From NCBI GenBank assembly GCA_041688615.1, contig JBDNHU010000134.1, positions 1 to 17,064 on the forward strand: DNA of 17,064 bases, written 5' to 3'. Made by a program: the position numbers and the translations under genes. Below the pieces are notes generated by a model. It was given only the letters and a program-made list of their open reading frames with translations. It had not been told where the DNA came from and did no database searches. Below, in pieces: positions 7,038-14,373 of this stretch. Position 1 is the stretch's first letter. Each line of letters begins with the position of its first letter. Origin of the DNA: M30B19 sp041688615. GTDB taxonomy: Bacteria > Planctomycetota > Planctomycetia > Pirellulales > Pirellulaceae.

Positions 7038-8026
7038 TCATCGATACCACGTCGGCGGCACCAAGAATTTTGCGCCTGATGGATGAACAACGACTGTTGA
7101 TGCTTGCTTCGAAATCCAAGTGTTAAACACCAAGCCGATTTCTGGTGCTTGCTCGACCGTTTTCCGATTCATTCCAAGATTGGTCGTCAAATGTGTTCGA
7201 ACGCGGTTGCCATCGAAGCGACGGTCGAATTCATCGAGCGCGCAATAAGTCTACATGTTCAACAAACCGGATACGGAAGCGGTACCGATTGGGCTCGATC
7301 GAACGGGAATCGCGTAGGCTCGGTACTTCGATGGGGCAAAGAGCTTTGATACGGGATTGAACACAAAGTATGTGAAGGTTCGGCGTTTCCACTTCTCTGC
7401 TCCGTCCGGCTGGCTGACATCCGAATTCCAGTGGTGTAAGTTGCGAATGACGTCGAACAACTGCGATACGAAGTGGATTCGACGTCCGCCAACGTCGACA
7501 TCCGCCATCGTCGACATCCGCCATCGTCGATAACTGGCTGGACGATCTGGAAAACACGGTTCATCTCTCGTGGAACGTCTAAGGCACTCGAGCGAAGAGT
7601 CTCGAGCGACGAATGGTTCAGCCGCTTGATTTCCTCCGGGCCAGTATAAGGCAACAAGACGGTTTGAAAAGCAGAAATGCCAACCTGGCGAAGCAAGTGC
7701 ACGCTGTTTGATGCCAAGTTCCTTCGACCGCGTGCGACGTGAGAGCTCACCATCGACACAAACGTGTCGGACGTCTGGAATGGCTTGAACCGAGGAGAAG
7801 TCGCAAACTTAGCGTGATTCGCGACCGGATCGGCACGACTGATCTCGAACTTAATCCAAATCCGAGGCGACGCGTCCTCTATTTCGAGGCAAACGTCTGC
7901 GCGAGGGCTGTAGCCAAGCAAATGCCCGAAATCGGACGAAAGCAACCGTTACTCGCGCCGGCAACCCCAGCGGAGAGGACACTGGGCGGCAAATGCTTCC
8001 TGTAAAGAGTTTGCTAAAAAGCCCAT
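7038..8026 (-). pseudogene. unidentified, possibly nuclease-like gene broken by TAA, a repeat frameshift and TAG
   Basis: ATG 8026-8024 has GGAG 8 nt upstream (plus-strand 8035-8038). The frame reads MGFLANSLQEAF up to GCRRE, meets TAA (7951-7949), and continues in the same frame as LLGYSPRADVCLEIED, IWIKFEISRADP, VSMVSSHVARGRRN and FQIVQPVID. At 7493-7530 a 16-bp tandem repeat shifts the frame. Deleting 32 bp (two units) joins VID directly to VGGRRIHFVSQLFDVIRN, then KWKRRTFTYFVF. That reading gives 247 codons to a TAG (7253-7251), beyond which 70 further open codons run to TGA at 7040-7038; whether this tail belongs is unclear. I do not recognise the family. The D44 / K59-x-E61 spacing (with K and E in reverse of the usual order) is only faintly reminiscent of PD-(D/E)xK nucleases. 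It lies just upstream of, and codirectional with, the helicase, so the two may once have been an operon. Confidence 0.7.
7493..7530. repeat. 16-bp tandem repeat inside a broken gene
   Basis: The unit cgtcgacatccgccat occurs at 7493-7508 and 7509-7524, followed by the partial copy cgtcga (7525-7530) and preceded by a diverged copy (gtccgccaa). Sixteen is not a multiple of three, so copy number sets the reading frame of the overlapping gene. Confidence 0.9.
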
Positions 8027-8197
8027 TAACGCCGCTCCAATTCGCCCAGTCGAAATAACGAAACGCTGGCTGCTGCCCACAATTGACCGTGTTGCTTTAT
8101 CCCCGAATCTAAGATTCCCGGGAACTAACAATTCGGTTCTGATCCAACCGTTTCAAGTCGGATGCCTTGGACAGACTCAAGTGCCTCTGGGTGGTTT

Positions 8198-8434
8198 TCA
8201 CCACGCATCGGGTAAGACCGGTAACCGTGGGCTAACGCCCTGCGGCTGATGTGGTGGTTCTAGCTTGGTAAGTAACTTCAACAGGTCACTTTGCCTAAAC
8301 AGGCGATAACCGTTGGCCGGATTTCGACGCATGGGAATTTTTCCGGCTTCCGCCCATTTGCGAAGCGTGTTTTGTGACACACCCAGAATGTCGGCTGCTT
8401 CAGCGGTCTTCACATATTCAGTCAATTTCGTCAT
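8198..8434 (-). CDS. excisionase / MerR-type helix-turn-helix DNA-binding protein
   Basis: The product has 78 residues from ATG 8434. The frame extends to a TTG at 8473, but the ATG is the better choice because the HTH begins directly after it; neither has a strong ribosome site. Residues 8-51 (YVKTAEAADILGVSQNTL, then RKWAEAGKIP, RRNPANGYR and FRQSDL) form a winged helix of the MerR/HTH_17 excisionase type, where recognition by the helix LGVSQNTLRKW is typical. Such small proteins act as recombination directionality factors or local repressors. The C-terminal tail PHQPQGVSPRL is encoded by an intergenic-type repeat (8224-8251), so it is probably acquired rather than ancestral. The gene is divergent from the GIY-YIG gene with 85 bp between the starts. 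Confidence 0.8.
   Translation of the reverse strand: MTKLTEYVKTAEAADILGVSQNTLRKWAEAGKIPMRRNPANGYRLFRQSDLLKLLTKLEPPHQPQGVSPRLPVLPDAW
8224..8251. repeat. GC-rich dispersed repeat copy forming the 3' end of the HTH gene
   Basis: The segment contains gggctaacgccc (8229-8240) and ends cggctgatg, closely similar to the right arm of the hairpin at 10122-10150 (gggctaacgccc ... cggctaatg). Here it lies inside a coding frame and supplies tail residues. Confidence 0.7.
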
Positions 8435-8519
8435 CGCGTCTTCGCTCTCTGGATGTTCGCTAACGCTTTGCAATGATAAAGTCTACAAAGCCCTGCACCC
8501 CACTGATAGGCCAAAGCAA

Positions 8520-9401
8520 ATGACGACTGCCACTGCCAAGACGATTCAAATTTATCTGCCGACCGGTGAACCGCGAGGCATTCGTATCGCTGAAATTACG
8601 ACACGTATCGTTCAAGCGGTATTGCTCCCGCGTAGTGATCTAGCACAGGGCAAGCTACGCAAGGAACTAAACCTGCCGGGTATCTACCTCTTGTTCGGCG
8701 AGGGCGAGGACGAAGTGAAACCGATCGTTTACATCGGCCAGACCGAAGACGCTCGGAAGCGTTTTGATAGCCACAATAGAACGAAGACGTTTTGGAAAAC
8801 GGCGATCTTCTGTGTTTCCAAAACACAAAACTTCACGCAGGCCCACATTCGATACTTGGAATGGTATTGCTTGCGGCGAGCGAAAGAGGTGGCACGCTAC
8901 ACGCTCGACAACGGCCAGGTGCCAGAGAACTCAACTTACGTTCCCGAGCCGATGGAAGCGGAACTACTGGACGTCTTTGAAACGATCAGCACTTTAGTTT
9001 CGACGCTTGGATACCCAGTCTTTGAACCGCTTGCTCGCAGTGCTAGTTATGGTCCGCGTTTCTTTTGTCGTTCGCGCGGAAGCGATGCGACCGGTGAGTT
9101 GGTCGAAGATGGCTTCGTAGTTTTTCAAGGAAGTAAATCCCGAATGGATCCCACACCTTCGATGCCTGAATCAATCGGTAACCGACGCAAGAGCATGCTG
9201 GAAGCTGGAATCATCGAGGAGATAGACGGCGTTTACGTTTTCCAACAAGACTATCTTTTTCCGTCGCCGAGCAATGCCGCGGCGACCGTACTCGGTGCAT
9301 CCGCAAACGGATGGAACGAATGGAAAGACAAAAACGGAGCGACGCTAAGCGAAGTCCATCGCGTTACGGATGATGCGAGCGATAGCGATGACGACCAATA
9401 G
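8520..9401 (+). CDS. GIY-YIG nuclease with C-terminal DUF4357 domain
   Basis: The product has 293 residues from ATG 8520; the frame is open further upstream to 8313, but that part is antisense to the HTH gene and unlike protein. The catalytic GIY-YIG domain spans about residues 50-120: GIY at 54-56, YIG at 71-73, the conserved Arg in ARKRF at 80-81, and a Glu at 114 in the RYLEWY helix. The C-terminal part (about 195-280) with GFVVFQGS, DYLFPSPSNAAATVLG, SANGWNEWKDK and GATL is a DUF4357 domain. This pairing is a known bacterial architecture often seen next to restriction or defence genes; its target is not known to me. The tail is acidic (DDASDSDDDQ). The gene looks intact and is followed by a terminator. 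The ribosome site is weak (AGG, about 10 nt upstream). Confidence 0.88.
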   Translation: MTTATAKTIQIYLPTGEPRGIRIAEITTRIVQAVLLPRSDLAQGKLRKELNLPGIYLLFGEGEDEVKPIVYIGQTEDARKRFDSHNRTKTFWKTAIFCVSKTQNFTQAHIRYLEWYCLRRAKEVARYTLDNGQVPENSTYVPEPMEAELLDVFETISTLVSTLGYPVFEPLARSASYGPRFFCRSRGSDATGELVEDGFVVFQGSKSRMDPTPSMPESIGNRRKSMLEAGIIEEIDGVYVFQQDYLFPSPSNAAATVLGASANGWNEWKDKNGATLSEVHRVTDDASDSDDDQ

Positions 9402-9463
9402 CGAACTGGCCTAACGACGCCGCGTTCGCTGAACCAACCGATCCATCTACCCAGCAAGCCAAC

Positions 9464-9510
9464 ACGCCCGCGAAGTCGCCTTTGTGCGGCCTTGTCGCGG
9501 GCGTTTCTAT
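9464..9510 (+). terminator. rho-independent-like terminator after the GIY-YIG gene
   Basis: A perfect 10-bp inverted repeat acgcccgcga (9464-9473) / tcgcgggcgt (9495-9504) encloses a 21-nt loop and is followed by the T-rich gtttctatt. It lies 62 bp after the stop codon. The opposite strand lacks a T tract, so it mainly serves the plus strand. The rest of 9402-9713 holds no gene, only a repeat copy at 9599-9662. Confidence 0.7.
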
Positions 9511-9598
9511 TGGTCGCCCGAGCACGTTTGCCTAACGTTTTCGCCGCGCCAAACAATTCGCGGAATAACTCCGGAACAGCGCTGGATGTGTTTTTGAG

Positions 9599-9662
9599 AC
9601 AGAGGTAACTGTGTGGTCCCGCCCGCCACGGTGGCGAACGCGAACGTTTGTTGTTTCCTGGG
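9599..9662. repeat. right copy of the diverged direct repeat flanking the accessory region
   Basis: It contains acagaggt (9599-9606) and cgtttgttgtttcctggg (9645-9662), matching 2918-2925 and 2975-2992 in the same orientation. It lies in the gap between the GIY-YIG and ferredoxin genes, which converge. Confidence 0.4.
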
Positions 9663-9713
9663 CTGTGATTCCCAAGCTTCTAGCACTGCTAACCCCGTTT
9701 ACTCGACTTTCTT

Positions 9714-10037
9714 TCAATTGTCGGAATTTCCTGAATCGGGATTCCCTGAATCGTTGTTGTCTAATTTAGCCAGGGGTGTCTTCTTTTCGGTGATGACTTC
9801 GCACTGCTTCACCATCTGGGCGTTCAAAGCTATGTACGATGACCACTCTTGAGGCAAGTCGTCTTCGTGGAAAATTGCATCGACTGGGCATTCCGGGACA
9901 CAGGCTTCGCAGTCAATACACTCATCGGGATGGATGTAGAGCATCTGCTCGCCCTGGTAGAAACATTCCACGGGACAGACCACAACGCAATCGGTGTATT
10001 TGCAGTCCGAACAAGGTTGGGCAACGACGTGAGTCAT
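9714..10037 (-). CDS. fdxA: seven-iron ferredoxin (3Fe-4S / 4Fe-4S), FdxA type
   Basis: The product has 107 residues. ATG 10037 is chosen because GGGAG lies 7 nt upstream and the protein then begins MTHVVAQPC, as FdxA proteins do. Cysteines sit at 9, 12, 17, 21, 25, 40, 43, 46 and 50, exactly one higher than in Azotobacter ferredoxin I. By homology C9, C17 and C50 bind the [3Fe-4S] cluster and C21, C40, C43 and C46 the [4Fe-4S] cluster. It is a cytosolic low-potential electron carrier. It is the last gene of the suf operon, 140 nt after sufD, so it may supply electrons for cluster assembly or simply be a client. The end is a low-complexity DSGNPDSGNSDN tail from a 15-bp imperfect DNA duplication. 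Confidence 0.95.
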   Translation of the reverse strand: MTHVVAQPCSDCKYTDCVVVCPVECFYQGEQMLYIHPDECIDCEACVPECPVDAIFHEDDLPQEWSSYIALNAQMVKQCEVITEKKTPLAKLDNNDSGNPDSGNSDN

Positions 10038-10083
10038 TCTAGATCTCCCATTAAGGTTGCTTGACAATATCTCTTTTTGGGCT

Positions 10084-10150
10084 CATTAGTCGTTTTGGCG
10101 TTAGCCACGGTTTTCACCTTCAACCGGGGCTAACGCCCAAACGGCTAATG
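10084..10150. repeat. 29-bp inverted repeat (REP-like hairpin) between sufD and fdxA
   Basis: The left arm 10084-10112 and right arm 10122-10150 pair at 26 of 29 positions around a 9-nt loop. The arms contain ggcgttagcc / ggctaacgcc. On the minus-strand transcript it would form a very stable hairpin without a T tract, so stabilisation or partial attenuation of the suf mRNA upstream of fdxA is more likely than simple termination. Confidence 0.9.
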
Positions 10151-10177
10151 TTGTAATGTTGATCTCCAGCAGGCTGC

Positions 10178-11497
10178 CTACACGTCCGGCAACCCGTGAC
10201 TGGCCAGCAAGATTGATTCAAGATGACGTAGGACTGCGGGGACTTTGACAGCCAAGACGACATCGTTTGCGAAGGCAAAGATCAACATTTTTTTGGCAAG
10301 CTCAAGCGGTACGCCTCGAGAACGCAGATAGTAAAGTGCCTTTTCATCCAGTTCGCCGATCGTAGCGCCGTGCGTACAGCGGACATCATCGGCGTAAATT
10401 TCCAGCTGTGGCTTGGTGTTGACCACGGCATCATCGGACAACAGAAGTGCTTGATTGCTTTGCTTTGCGTCCGTTTTCTGAGCGTCTTGATGAACGAAAA
10501 TTTTGCCGTTAAAAACGCCTCGGGCTTCGTTATCCAAAATGCCTTTGTACAATTCATAACTGTTGCAGTTCGGCTTGGCATGATCGATCCGCGTGCGACA
10601 ATCCATCAACTGTTTGCCAGTTGGCATGTAAAGTCCGTTAAGCGTGGTTTCGATTCGTTCGCCATCAAGCAGGCAATTCAATTCGTTCCGCGCTAAAGAA
10701 GATCCGAATGAAAAATAGTGCGAGCGGAAATTACTTTCAGCTTGCTGGGTCACGTGAGTCGCTGCCAGGTGAATCGCTTCAAGTTGCTCATGCTGGAGTT
10801 TGTGGTGATCAAGTTCCGCGTTTGTATCGACTTCAATTTGAGTAATCGCGTTGGTGAAGTAAGCGTCTCCAGCACCAAAGTAACTTTCGATGACTGCCGC
10901 CTTGCTGTTCTTGCCAACACGGATGAGTATCCGAGGATGGGACACGCCACGGCCTTCGCCGACCGATAGAAAGACCAAATGAATCGGTCGATCTAAAATT
11001 ATCGAATCGGCGATTGCAATGTTCGCACCGTCATCCAGGAAGGCCGTATTGAGGGCGGCAAACGGAGAGTCGGCGATGCTCAGGTTGTCGCAGAGAATCC
11101 CTTTGACTTCATCCGGGCAACTACGAATGCTACCCGCTAAGTTCTCGATAACCACTCCCATAGGCAAGTCGGTAACGGTTGACTTTTCCGCAGCAAAGCG
11201 ACCGTTGATGAAGACCATGCGATAGGCTTCACCGTCCAGCGAGGCTCGTTGCAGGAGTGCTTCGACTTGCTGGTTATCCGAGCCTACCAAAGGCAACAGG
11301 CTATAGGTCCGATTGGTCAGCCCCGCCAGGTTGGTGAACCGCCAATCTTCCATTCGTCGAGTGGGGATCCCAAGCCGTGTGAACGCCTCCAGTCCCTTCT
11401 GCCGCAGCAGGCTAAGCCATGATGGCGCGGTAGCCTCTTGCTTGAGGAACAGTTCGTGCTGATCTTGATAAGTTTCGATTTCAGTAGCGGTCGTCAT
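10178..11497 (-). CDS. sufD: Fe-S cluster assembly protein SufD
   Basis: The product has 439 residues, the usual length for SufD. The protein pairs with SufB and two SufC to form the SufBC2D scaffold on which Fe-S clusters are built. The N-terminus has the family pattern SWLSLLRQKGLEAF and IPTRRMEDWRFTN (44-56). The C-terminal β-helix core carries KPQLEIYADDVRCTHGATIG (362-381); H376 corresponds to the conserved His of E. coli SufD (H360) at the SufB-SufD interface where the cluster forms. GELDEKALYYLRSRG and the FAND segment follow as expected. ATG 11497 has a GGAAG about 7 nt upstream. The stop is TAG. It lies 115 nt after sufC, with a hairpin repeat between them. Confidence 0.97.
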   Translation of the reverse strand: MTTATEIETYQDQHELFLKQEATAPSWLSLLRQKGLEAFTRLGIPTRRMEDWRFTNLAGLTNRTYSLLPLVGSDNQQVEALLQRASLDGEAYRMVFINGRFAAEKSTVTDLPMGVVIENLAGSIRSCPDEVKGILCDNLSIADSPFAALNTAFLDDGANIAIADSIILDRPIHLVFLSVGEGRGVSHPRILIRVGKNSKAAVIESYFGAGDAYFTNAITQIEVDTNAELDHHKLQHEQLEAIHLAATHVTQQAESNFRSHYFSFGSSLARNELNCLLDGERIETTLNGLYMPTGKQLMDCRTRIDHAKPNCNSYELYKGILDNEARGVFNGKIFVHQDAQKTDAKQSNQALLLSDDAVVNTKPQLEIYADDVRCTHGATIGELDEKALYYLRSRGVPLELAKKMLIFAFANDVVLAVKVPAVLRHLESILLASHGLPDV

Positions 11498-11556
11498 TCG
11501 TTTCTTCCGATGGGGTTGATCGCGGTCAATTCATGAAGAGGGTTGCCATAGAGGAC

Positions 11557-11601
11557 AGGCTTCCAGCCTGTGGATAGCTTGGCTTGATAGGCTGGAAGCC
11601 T
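11557..11601. repeat. 13-bp perfect inverted repeat between sufC and sufD
   Basis: aggcttccagcct (11557-11569) and its exact complement (11589-11601) enclose a 19-nt loop; the flanks extend the similarity imperfectly (tagagga / tattcta). It lies between sufC and sufD and resembles a dispersed palindromic element. There is no T tract on the minus strand. Confidence 0.9.
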
Positions 11602-11612
11602 ATTCTACGCGA

Positions 11613-12365
11613 TCACGAAACTGCCAACTCTTTCAGGTCACCGTAGCCTTTGGCTTCCAATTCTAACGCGAGTGACTTGTCGCCCGAACGCACGATTTTT
11701 CCGCCTGCCAGTACGTGGACTTTGTCCGGCACAATGTAGTCAAGCAGTCGCTGATAGTGCGTCACAACGATCGTTGATCGCTCGGGACTTCGCAACGCGT
11801 TGACCCCATCGGCAACAATTTTTAGGGCGTCAATGTCCAAGCCGGAATCCGTTTCGTCCAGTACCGCGAGTTTGGGTTGCAACATCGCCATCTGCAAGAT
11901 TTCATTCCGCTTCTTTTCGCCACCCGAGAATCCTTCGTTGACCGACCGCTCCATCATGCTCTTGTCCATCCCCAGTCGCTCGAGATTCTCTTTCAGTTTG
12001 GCAACAAATTCACTACGGCTCCATATTGCCTCGCCGTGATACTTGCGAATTGAATTCATCGCCGCTTTGAGGAAGTATTTATTGCTAACGCCCGCGATTT
12101 CGACAGGATACTGGTAAGCCATGAAGACCCCTTCGGCCGCCCGCTCTTCAATGTCCAAATCCAGTAAATTTTTTCCGTTGTAAATGATCTCGCCTTCGGT
12201 GACTTCGTAGTCTTCGTGACCGGCGATCACGTGCGCCAACGTACTTTTTCCGGATCCATTGGGCCCCATGATCGCGTGCACTTCACCGGCAGCAACATGC
12301 AAGTTAATGCCTTTAAGGATTTCGGTGTCTTCGCATCGGGCGTGGAGATTTTTGATTTCAAGCAT
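11613..12365 (-). CDS. sufC: Fe-S assembly ATPase SufC
   Basis: The product has 250 residues, normal for SufC, the cytosolic ABC-type ATPase that drives conformational change of the SufB-SufD pair. Visible motifs are Walker A GPNGSGKS (34-41), Q-loop Q85 in AYQYPVEI, signature FSGGE (146-150, in NEGFSGGEKKRNEILQM, the SufC hallmark), Walker B LAVLDE (166-171) with catalytic E171, D-loop SGLD (174-177) and H-loop H203 (VTHYQRLL). No membrane segment is present. All catalytic residues are intact. The start at ATG 12365 has only a poor ribosome site. It follows sufB with an 85-nt gap. Confidence 0.98.
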   Translation of the reverse strand: MLEIKNLHARCEDTEILKGINLHVAAGEVHAIMGPNGSGKSTLAHVIAGHEDYEVTEGEIIYNGKNLLDLDIEERAAEGVFMAYQYPVEIAGVSNKYFLKAAMNSIRKYHGEAIWSRSEFVAKLKENLERLGMDKSMMERSVNEGFSGGEKKRNEILQMAMLQPKLAVLDETDSGLDIDALKIVADGVNALRSPERSTIVVTHYQRLLDYIVPDKVHVLAGGKIVRSGDKSLALELEAKGYGDLKELAVS

Positions 12366-12450
12366 GATTATTTCTTAGGAAAGGGTTGGTTAGGAAATAC
12401 AGCCCAAGATCTTCCCTGGGCATATATGAGCAAGGTCTGTGCGTGGAAAC

Positions 12451-13902
12451 TTATCCCACACTCCCTTCCAGGCTAACGCTAAGTAGTGCCCGCGCTTCGA
12501 CCGCGAATTCTAGTGGCAACACGTCATAAACTTCTTTGCAAAAACCGTTGACAATCATGTTAACTGCGTCTTCGCTTGAAAGTCCACGTTGACGAAGGTA
12601 GTAGATTTGGTCCTCGCCCACCTTCGATGTCGACGCTTCGTGTTCTACCTTTGCGGTCGTGTTGCGAACTTCGATATAGGGAAACGTATGAGCCCCACAA
12701 CGATCACCAATCAGAAGCGAATCACACTGAGAGAAATTCCGCGCGTCCGTCGCACCCTTCATCATCTTCACTTCGCCGCGATAACTGTTCTGACCAACTC
12801 CCGCGGAGATACCCTTGGAGATGATCGTGCTCTTGGTATTCTTGCCGATGTGAATCATCTTCGTGCCCGTATCGGCTTGTTGATGATTGGCGGTGACTGC
12901 CACCGAATAGAATTCGCCGACCGAGTTATCTCCTTGCAAGATCACACTGGGATACTTCCAGGTAATGGCCGAGCCGGTTTCGACTTGTGTCCAAGAGATT
13001 TTTGAATTGTCGCCACGGCAAACGCCCCGCTTGGTGACGAAGTTGTAGATGCCGCCTATGCCCTCGGCGTTTCCAGGATACCAGTTTTGAACAGTCGAGT
13101 ATTTGATCTGTGCATCATCCAACGCAATCAACTCAACGACCGCTGCGTGCAGTTGATTTTCGTCACGCTTGGGCGCTGTGCATCCTTCCAAGTAGCTTAC
13201 GTAGGCGCCTTCTTCGGCAATAATCAGCGTCCGCTCGAACTGACCCGTGTTTTGAGCGTTGATCCGGAAGTAAGTGGACAGTTCCATCGGGCACCGCACG
13301 CCCTTGGGGATGAAGCAGAATGATCCGTCACTGAACACTGCGGAATTCAGCGCCGCGAAAAAGTTATCGGAGTACGGAATGACCGAGCCGAGATACTTTT
13401 TGACGAGTTCGGGGTGGTCGTGGACCGCTTCGGAAAAGGGGCGGAAGATCACACCGTGCTTTTCCAATGTCTCGCGATAGGTCGTCGCAATGGAAACGCT
13501 GTCGAAAACCGCATCGACGGCGACAGTGACGTTCGACAGAACCTTCTGTTCGTCTAGCGAGATGCCTAGCTTCTTGTACGTTGCCAATAGTTCGGGGTCG
13601 ACTTCGTCCAGACTGTTTAGCTTCGGCCTTTGTTTTGGCGCGGAGTAATAAATGGACGCTTGGTAGTCAATCGGCGGGAACTTGACGTTTTGCCAATTGG
13701 GTTCTTCCAAGGTAAGCCAGTGGCGGTAGGCTTTCAAACGCCATTCCAGCAACCACTCGGGTTCGTTCTTTTTGCTGGAGATCAGACGCACGACGTCTTC
13801 ACTTAGCCCCGGCGCTATCGATTCAGCCTCGATTTCGGTGACGAAGCCATGTTCGTATTCGCGTTTGGCGAATTCTTCGAGCATTGCAGTTTCAGATGTC
13901 AT
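12451..13902 (-). CDS. sufB: Fe-S cluster assembly scaffold protein SufB
   Basis: The product has 483 residues, typical for SufB. The N-terminal segment YEHGFVTEIEAESIAPGLSE and WLLEWRLKAYRHW are family signatures. The β-helix core includes GSFCFIPKGVRCPMELSTYF (193-212) and ISKGISAGVGQNSYRG. Residues C393 (SQCDS), H421 and E422 (KVEHE) align with E. coli C405, H433 and E434 (constant offset of 12), which are needed for sulfur transfer and cluster formation, so the protein should be active. ATG 13902 has AGGAG 8 nt upstream. It is the first intact gene of the operon; a stump of an A-type carrier gene lies 175 nt upstream on the same strand. No SufR/IscR-type regulator gene is in the window. 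Confidence 0.98.
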   Translation of the reverse strand: MTSETAMLEEFAKREYEHGFVTEIEAESIAPGLSEDVVRLISSKKNEPEWLLEWRLKAYRHWLTLEEPNWQNVKFPPIDYQASIYYSAPKQRPKLNSLDEVDPELLATYKKLGISLDEQKVLSNVTVAVDAVFDSVSIATTYRETLEKHGVIFRPFSEAVHDHPELVKKYLGSVIPYSDNFFAALNSAVFSDGSFCFIPKGVRCPMELSTYFRINAQNTGQFERTLIIAEEGAYVSYLEGCTAPKRDENQLHAAVVELIALDDAQIKYSTVQNWYPGNAEGIGGIYNFVTKRGVCRGDNSKISWTQVETGSAITWKYPSVILQGDNSVGEFYSVAVTANHQQADTGTKMIHIGKNTKSTIISKGISAGVGQNSYRGEVKMMKGATDARNFSQCDSLLIGDRCGAHTFPYIEVRNTTAKVEHEASTSKVGEDQIYYLRQRGLSSEDAVNMIVNGFCKEVYDVLPLEFAVEARALLSVSLEGSVG

Positions 13903-13954
13903 ATGCGAATCTCCTAGTGATGATTGTCAGGGCGCCTACGCCGCAACTGTAGGC

Positions 13955-14001
13955 CAGGCTTTTAGCCTATCAGTCCATGCCGATGCCAGGCAATAAGCCT
14001 G
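13955..14001. repeat. imperfect inverted repeat upstream of sufB
   Basis: caggcttttagcct (13955-13968) and aggcaataagcctg (13988-14001) pair at 12 of 14 positions. It resembles the element between sufC and sufD and lies in the leader of sufB. Confidence 0.75.
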
Positions 14002-14013
14002 TGACACTATGTC

Positions 14014-14081
14014 GTTCCAATGTTACTATCGTTCCAAAGTTACTGCTGTTTCAATAACGCTGCTGTTTCAATGACGCTTAG
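14014..14081. repeat. 17-bp imperfect tandem repeat, four units
   Basis: Units begin at 14014, 14031, 14048 and 14065, each starting gtt(c/t)caa. The first two share gttccaa-gttact and the last two share gtttcaat-acgct. The last unit runs into the stop codon of the A-type carrier remnant (14078-14080). Confidence 0.75.
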
Positions 14082-14293
14082 GCCGTGAAATAGCTTCCGC
14101 AGCTGCACGACTTCGCTGAATTGAGATTGCTGAACGTGAAACCTCTGTTTTCCAGGCCGCCGTGAAAGTCGAGTTGGATTCCATTCAAATACAACCCACT
14201 GTTCCTGTCGACTGCAACGCGAAGCCCCTGAATCTGGGTCGACACGTCTTTGTCGTCACTGACGTTCTCATCACATTGCCAAAGACTCAGCAA
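14078..14293 (-). pseudogene. 3' remnant of an A-type Fe-S carrier gene (SufA/IscA family)
   Basis: The frame encodes about 70 residues ending GLRVAVDRNSGLYLNG, IQLDFHGGLENRGFTFSN and CSCGSYFTA, the C-terminal half of a HesB/IscA-type carrier. The C-x-C-G pair (C63, C65 counted from the TTG at 14293) that helps bind Fe-S is kept. Family members are about 105-130 residues and carry a third cysteine in a GGCSG-type loop in the N-terminal half. That half is absent: the frame meets TGA just upstream, and all three frames from 14294 to 14580 show only repeat-rich sequence. No start or ribosome site is credible. The position directly before sufB fits the usual sufA-sufBCD order, so this is read as a gene that lost its 5' half. 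Confidence 0.75.
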
Positions 14294-14373
14294 AAGTCGT
14301 CAAGTCGTCAAGACTTTCGGCACTTTCAGCGATCTGTGTGTCTGTGTGTATCTATGAATGAGTATTTACGGAT

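Noticed and set aside
7259..7945. 228-codon minus-strand frame as an intact gene
   Set aside because: It starts at TTG right after an in-frame TAA, and its second half is out of frame because of the 16-bp repeat; the other frame carries the protein-like sequence.
8313..8519. Longer start for the GIY-YIG gene
   Set aside because: The extra residues are antisense to the HTH gene and lack family similarity; ATG 8520 gives a normal N-terminus.
9532..9717. 61-codon minus-strand frame resembling one near the tRNA
   Set aside because: The resemblance comes from the DNA repeat shared with 2918-2992; there is no ribosome site and no domain.
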